Assembly (NCBI GenBank): GCA_030740295.1
Contig: JASLXP010000703.1
Coordinates: 1 to 6,742 of the forward strand
Length of the DNA stretch: 6,742 bases
Direction: 5' to 3'
Origin: Planctomycetota bacterium
GTDB lineage: Bacteria; Planctomycetota; PUPC01; JACPCR01
Part shown: positions 4,648-6,742 of the stretch, in pieces
Numbering within the stretch: position 1 is the first letter of the stretch
How the letters are laid out: every line of letters begins with the position of its first letter
Notes under the pieces: generated by a model
What the model saw: only the letters and a program-made list of their open reading frames with translations
Databases searched by the model: none
Told to the model about the DNA's origin: nothing
Made by a program: the position numbers and the translations under genes

Positions 4648-6742
4648 TCAGTTCTCAGGCACAAGAAGCCGATCCGATGCGATGGACCAGTAGGCCGGGA
4701 GTATGTCATCGAGCTGGATATCCACATCCTCGACGATCCCCGTGGGGGCTCTTCGGATGAGCATGCGCCATGGACGACCGGCATGCTGGGGATTCACCTT
4801 GATGTCCGCCTTGTAAGTGGGATTCTTTCCGGTGAATCCGGAGGCTGCTTTTTTGCCATCGGGATCGAAGATCGTCATGGTCGCTGTCTCGTTTGGTCCG
4901 GCGGTTCGGAGATTGACTTTGAAGGACTTTGTGCCTGAGGGAACATAAAAGTAAAGAGGGCCTGTTTCCCCGAGGAGATGCAGTCTGTGACCAGCGAGCG
5001 CTGCATGATGATTGTGGAGCGTCACCGCCACGGCGTTCTTGCCGCCGTTAACGATGAGGTTGTGGATGCCTTTCTCGTTGACTGGGATGTTCAGGTCTTC
5101 GGTCTGATTGGGCTTGAGAATTCCCCTGGCAACAGGCTCGTCCTGTCCCGGAGCGAACAAGAGCCAATGGCAGGACGATTCGTAACGGCCGAGCTGGCTG
5201 CAGGTGATGCGCGCCCGGAATGATTCGCCTTCTGTAAGCAACACCACAAAGGCGTGAGGGTCACGGACCGAAACTGCGGGCGGGTTGGCCATGGCCCTGG
5301 GTGATGCGATCAGGGGTTTCAAAGGCTGGCCGACGTATTCGGCGATGCGGTTCATCTTCCAGTTCCGGTTTTCAAGCCAGGCGCAGTAGTTCAAGTTGGC
5401 CACGTTGTCCAACTCGATAGATCGGCGAAAGAGGGCCAACTCCTCGCGAAGCTGGCGCAGCTTGCGCATGTCCGTCGGCCGTTGGCGGAGAGGGGACATG
5501 ATGTATTCCCCGACCTGAGCGCAAAGCCGGGCATGTTTCAGTCCCCGGCGAAGAAAGTCCACGCGGGCATTGAATGGAGGCTGTTCTTTCGTCAGTTTGC
5601 CTGCTTCGTCAAGGAGCTTGAAGCCCGGCTCGAAGACATCCTGCGGGTAGAATTCATGAGCCACTCTGGGAAACCGGGACCATCCTCCGCCGTGCTCCTT
5701 CGAGATGGCTCTGAACCGTTCGCGGTTCTCCGTTGTGTAGCGCTCCCAATAATCAAAATACTCCTTGACCTTCTTCGCGGCTGGGCCAAACCCGGCGTAG
5801 TACTCCTCAAGAACACTGTCAACGGGCTGTTCGTGCCGAACGGGCATGCGGCTGAGCAGGTAAAGATTCGTCCCCTGGGTGGACCACATGGCTGTGAGTG
5901 AATCGAAGTCCATGCCGATCATCCCGTGCGAGGCGCCGTAGCGAAACTCATCGCCGAACTGGTGCGCGAAGATGTAAGGCATGCAGTAGCCGTCGAGAAA
6001 GTAATTGGGCCGCAGAAACACGCTGCATCCGGTCTTTCGCCAGGCCCCCCATTGCTCTTTGAGCCAACGGTGGTCCTCGTTCGACCGGGGAAAGAACGCA
6101 TCGGGAACAAAGCCAACCCACACGTTGGGATGAAGTTTCACTGGGCCCGGATCAGGCAGGTAGTTGACGTAGGCATATCCCATGACAACCGCGTCGGGAT
6201 CGATCTCTGAGCCCAGTTCGCGGAGCGCTTTCAAGAATCGGGCATAGCGCCCTGAAACGATAGTTCCCTTCTCGCCAAAGCGAGCAGATATCGGCTCCTG
6301 CTGAGGCCCGTCCCACGCTTTACAGTTGTCGCACTGGCACGTCCCATAGACATCGTTTTCACAGCCGTTGATGTTGATGAATTTGCCGGGGTTGGCGGCC
6401 CGTTTCTGTTTCCAGTTCTCGATGATCTGCCTGTGGAAGCCCGGATTCGAGACGCACATGGACTGGCGTCGGCCGCCGTGGCGCTTGCCGTCTTCCATCA
6501 GGTTGAACCACTCCGGATGCTCCTTGCCGTAGCGATCCCACCAGCCGGTGAAGGCGTGGCCGTAGCGGTTGTCTACCGCGTAGCCCATCCTGTGCAGACG
6601 GAGAAACACGCTCTGTTCACGCTTTACCTTGCCGATCGCCTTCCCGGAAAAGCCAGCGTGCCCTTCCTCCCGGGGCCGCAGATGAAGCGTTGACCGCAGA
6701 TTCCGCCAGAGCAACTGGGGCTCGACCTTACGATCCATGTTG
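4648..6742 (-). CDS. DUF4838 domain-containing protein, 5'-truncated at window edge
   Basis: At least 696 residues; the frame stays open to the right edge, no ribosome site is visible, and family members normally have an N-terminal carbohydrate-enzyme-like domain before this point, so I treat it as partial. Numbering from the Met at 6738: YGHAFTGWW (59-67) and HPEWFNL (74-80) lead into a barrel-like region with the family's cysteine cluster, CENDVYGTCQCDNC (126-139, Cys 126/134/136/139), then GYAYVNYLPDPGPV (187-200), and HGMIGMDFDSLTAMW (271-285). A helical part follows (about 300-470), then two beta-rich segments (about 488-590 and 595-680), the second resembling a PPC-type sandwich. DUF4838 proteins are related in fold to glycoside hydrolase families such as GH20 and alpha-glucuronidases and are common in polysaccharide-degrading PVC bacteria; substrate and catalysis are unknown. 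It is probably a separate transcription unit from etf. Confidence 0.85.
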   Translation of the reverse strand, partial: NMDRKVEPQLLWRNLRSTLHLRPREEGHAGFSGKAIGKVKREQSVFLRLHRMGYAVDNRYGHAFTGWWDRYGKEHPEWFNLMEDGKRHGGRRQSMCVSNPGFHRQIIENWKQKRAANPGKFININGCENDVYGTCQCDNCKAWDGPQQEPISARFGEKGTIVSGRYARFLKALRELGSEIDPDAVVMGYAYVNYLPDPGPVKLHPNVWVGFVPDAFFPRSNEDHRWLKEQWGAWRKTGCSVFLRPNYFLDGYCMPYIFAHQFGDEFRYGASHGMIGMDFDSLTAMWSTQGTNLYLLSRMPVRHEQPVDSVLEEYYAGFGPAAKKVKEYFDYWERYTTENRERFRAISKEHGGGWSRFPRVAHEFYPQDVFEPGFKLLDEAGKLTKEQPPFNARVDFLRRGLKHARLCAQVGEYIMSPLRQRPTDMRKLRQLREELALFRRSIELDNVANLNYCAWLENRNWKMNRIAEYVGQPLKPLIASPRAMANPPAVSVRDPHAFVVLLTEGESFRARITCSQLGRYESSCHWLLFAPGQDEPVARGILKPNQTEDLNIPVNEKGIHNLIVNGGKNAVAVTLHNHHAALAGHRLHLLGETGPLYFYVPSGTKSFKVNLRTAGPNETATMTIFDPDGKKAASGFTGKNPTYKADIKVNPQHAGRPWRMLIRRAPTGIVEDVDIQLDDILPAYWSIASDRLLVPEN

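Overview
The window holds four genes, all reading on the minus strand, and two kinds of structured repeat DNA. In transcription order (right to left) they are: a partial DUF4838-family carbohydrate-related protein (4648 to the right edge), etfB (3730-4479), a 384-base gap packed with repeats, etfA (2380-3345), and a membrane-anchored, probably haem-bearing iron-sulfur oxidoreductase (309-2390) that overlaps etfA by 11 bases. The three redox genes form one functional unit. EtfA/EtfB is a soluble FAD heterodimer that takes electrons from acyl-CoA dehydrogenases and similar enzymes. The iron-sulfur protein (NarI-like membrane part, two 4Fe-4S motifs, two CCG domains) would pass those electrons to the quinone pool, replacing the classical ETF-quinone oxidoreductase.

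Organism: the DNA is bacterial and fairly GC-rich. DUF4838 proteins are typical of the Planctomycetota-Verrucomicrobiota-Lentisphaerota group, and from memory the GC-rich hairpin repeats and the ATGCTGG heptad repeats resemble dispersed elements of such genomes. A PVC-type or similar environmental bacterium is my best guess, inferred and not proven.

The most striking content is non-coding. A 73-base element occurs twice (185-257 and 3474-3546). It folds on paper into a perfect four-way cloverleaf: a 7-bp closing stem and three 6-bp arms. The two copies differ at five positions, and every difference is in an unpaired base. The copy between etfB and etfA sits at the centre of a larger palindrome whose arms are degenerate 7-base repeats (AT[G/A/T]CT[G/C]G) running in opposite directions. 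A second, separate palindrome (3647-3720) fills the rest of that gap next to the etfB stop. The left edge (1-90) carries a third set of short GC hairpins.

Likely expression: a candidate promoter with a 12-base perfect palindrome in its spacer lies at 4564-4591, upstream of etfB. The best etfB start is a TTG at 4479 behind a GAGGT ribosome site. A transcript from there would run through the repeat block before reaching etfA and the iron-sulfur gene. The block is therefore either tolerated, used as an RNA element, or an insertion that split an older etfBA operon.
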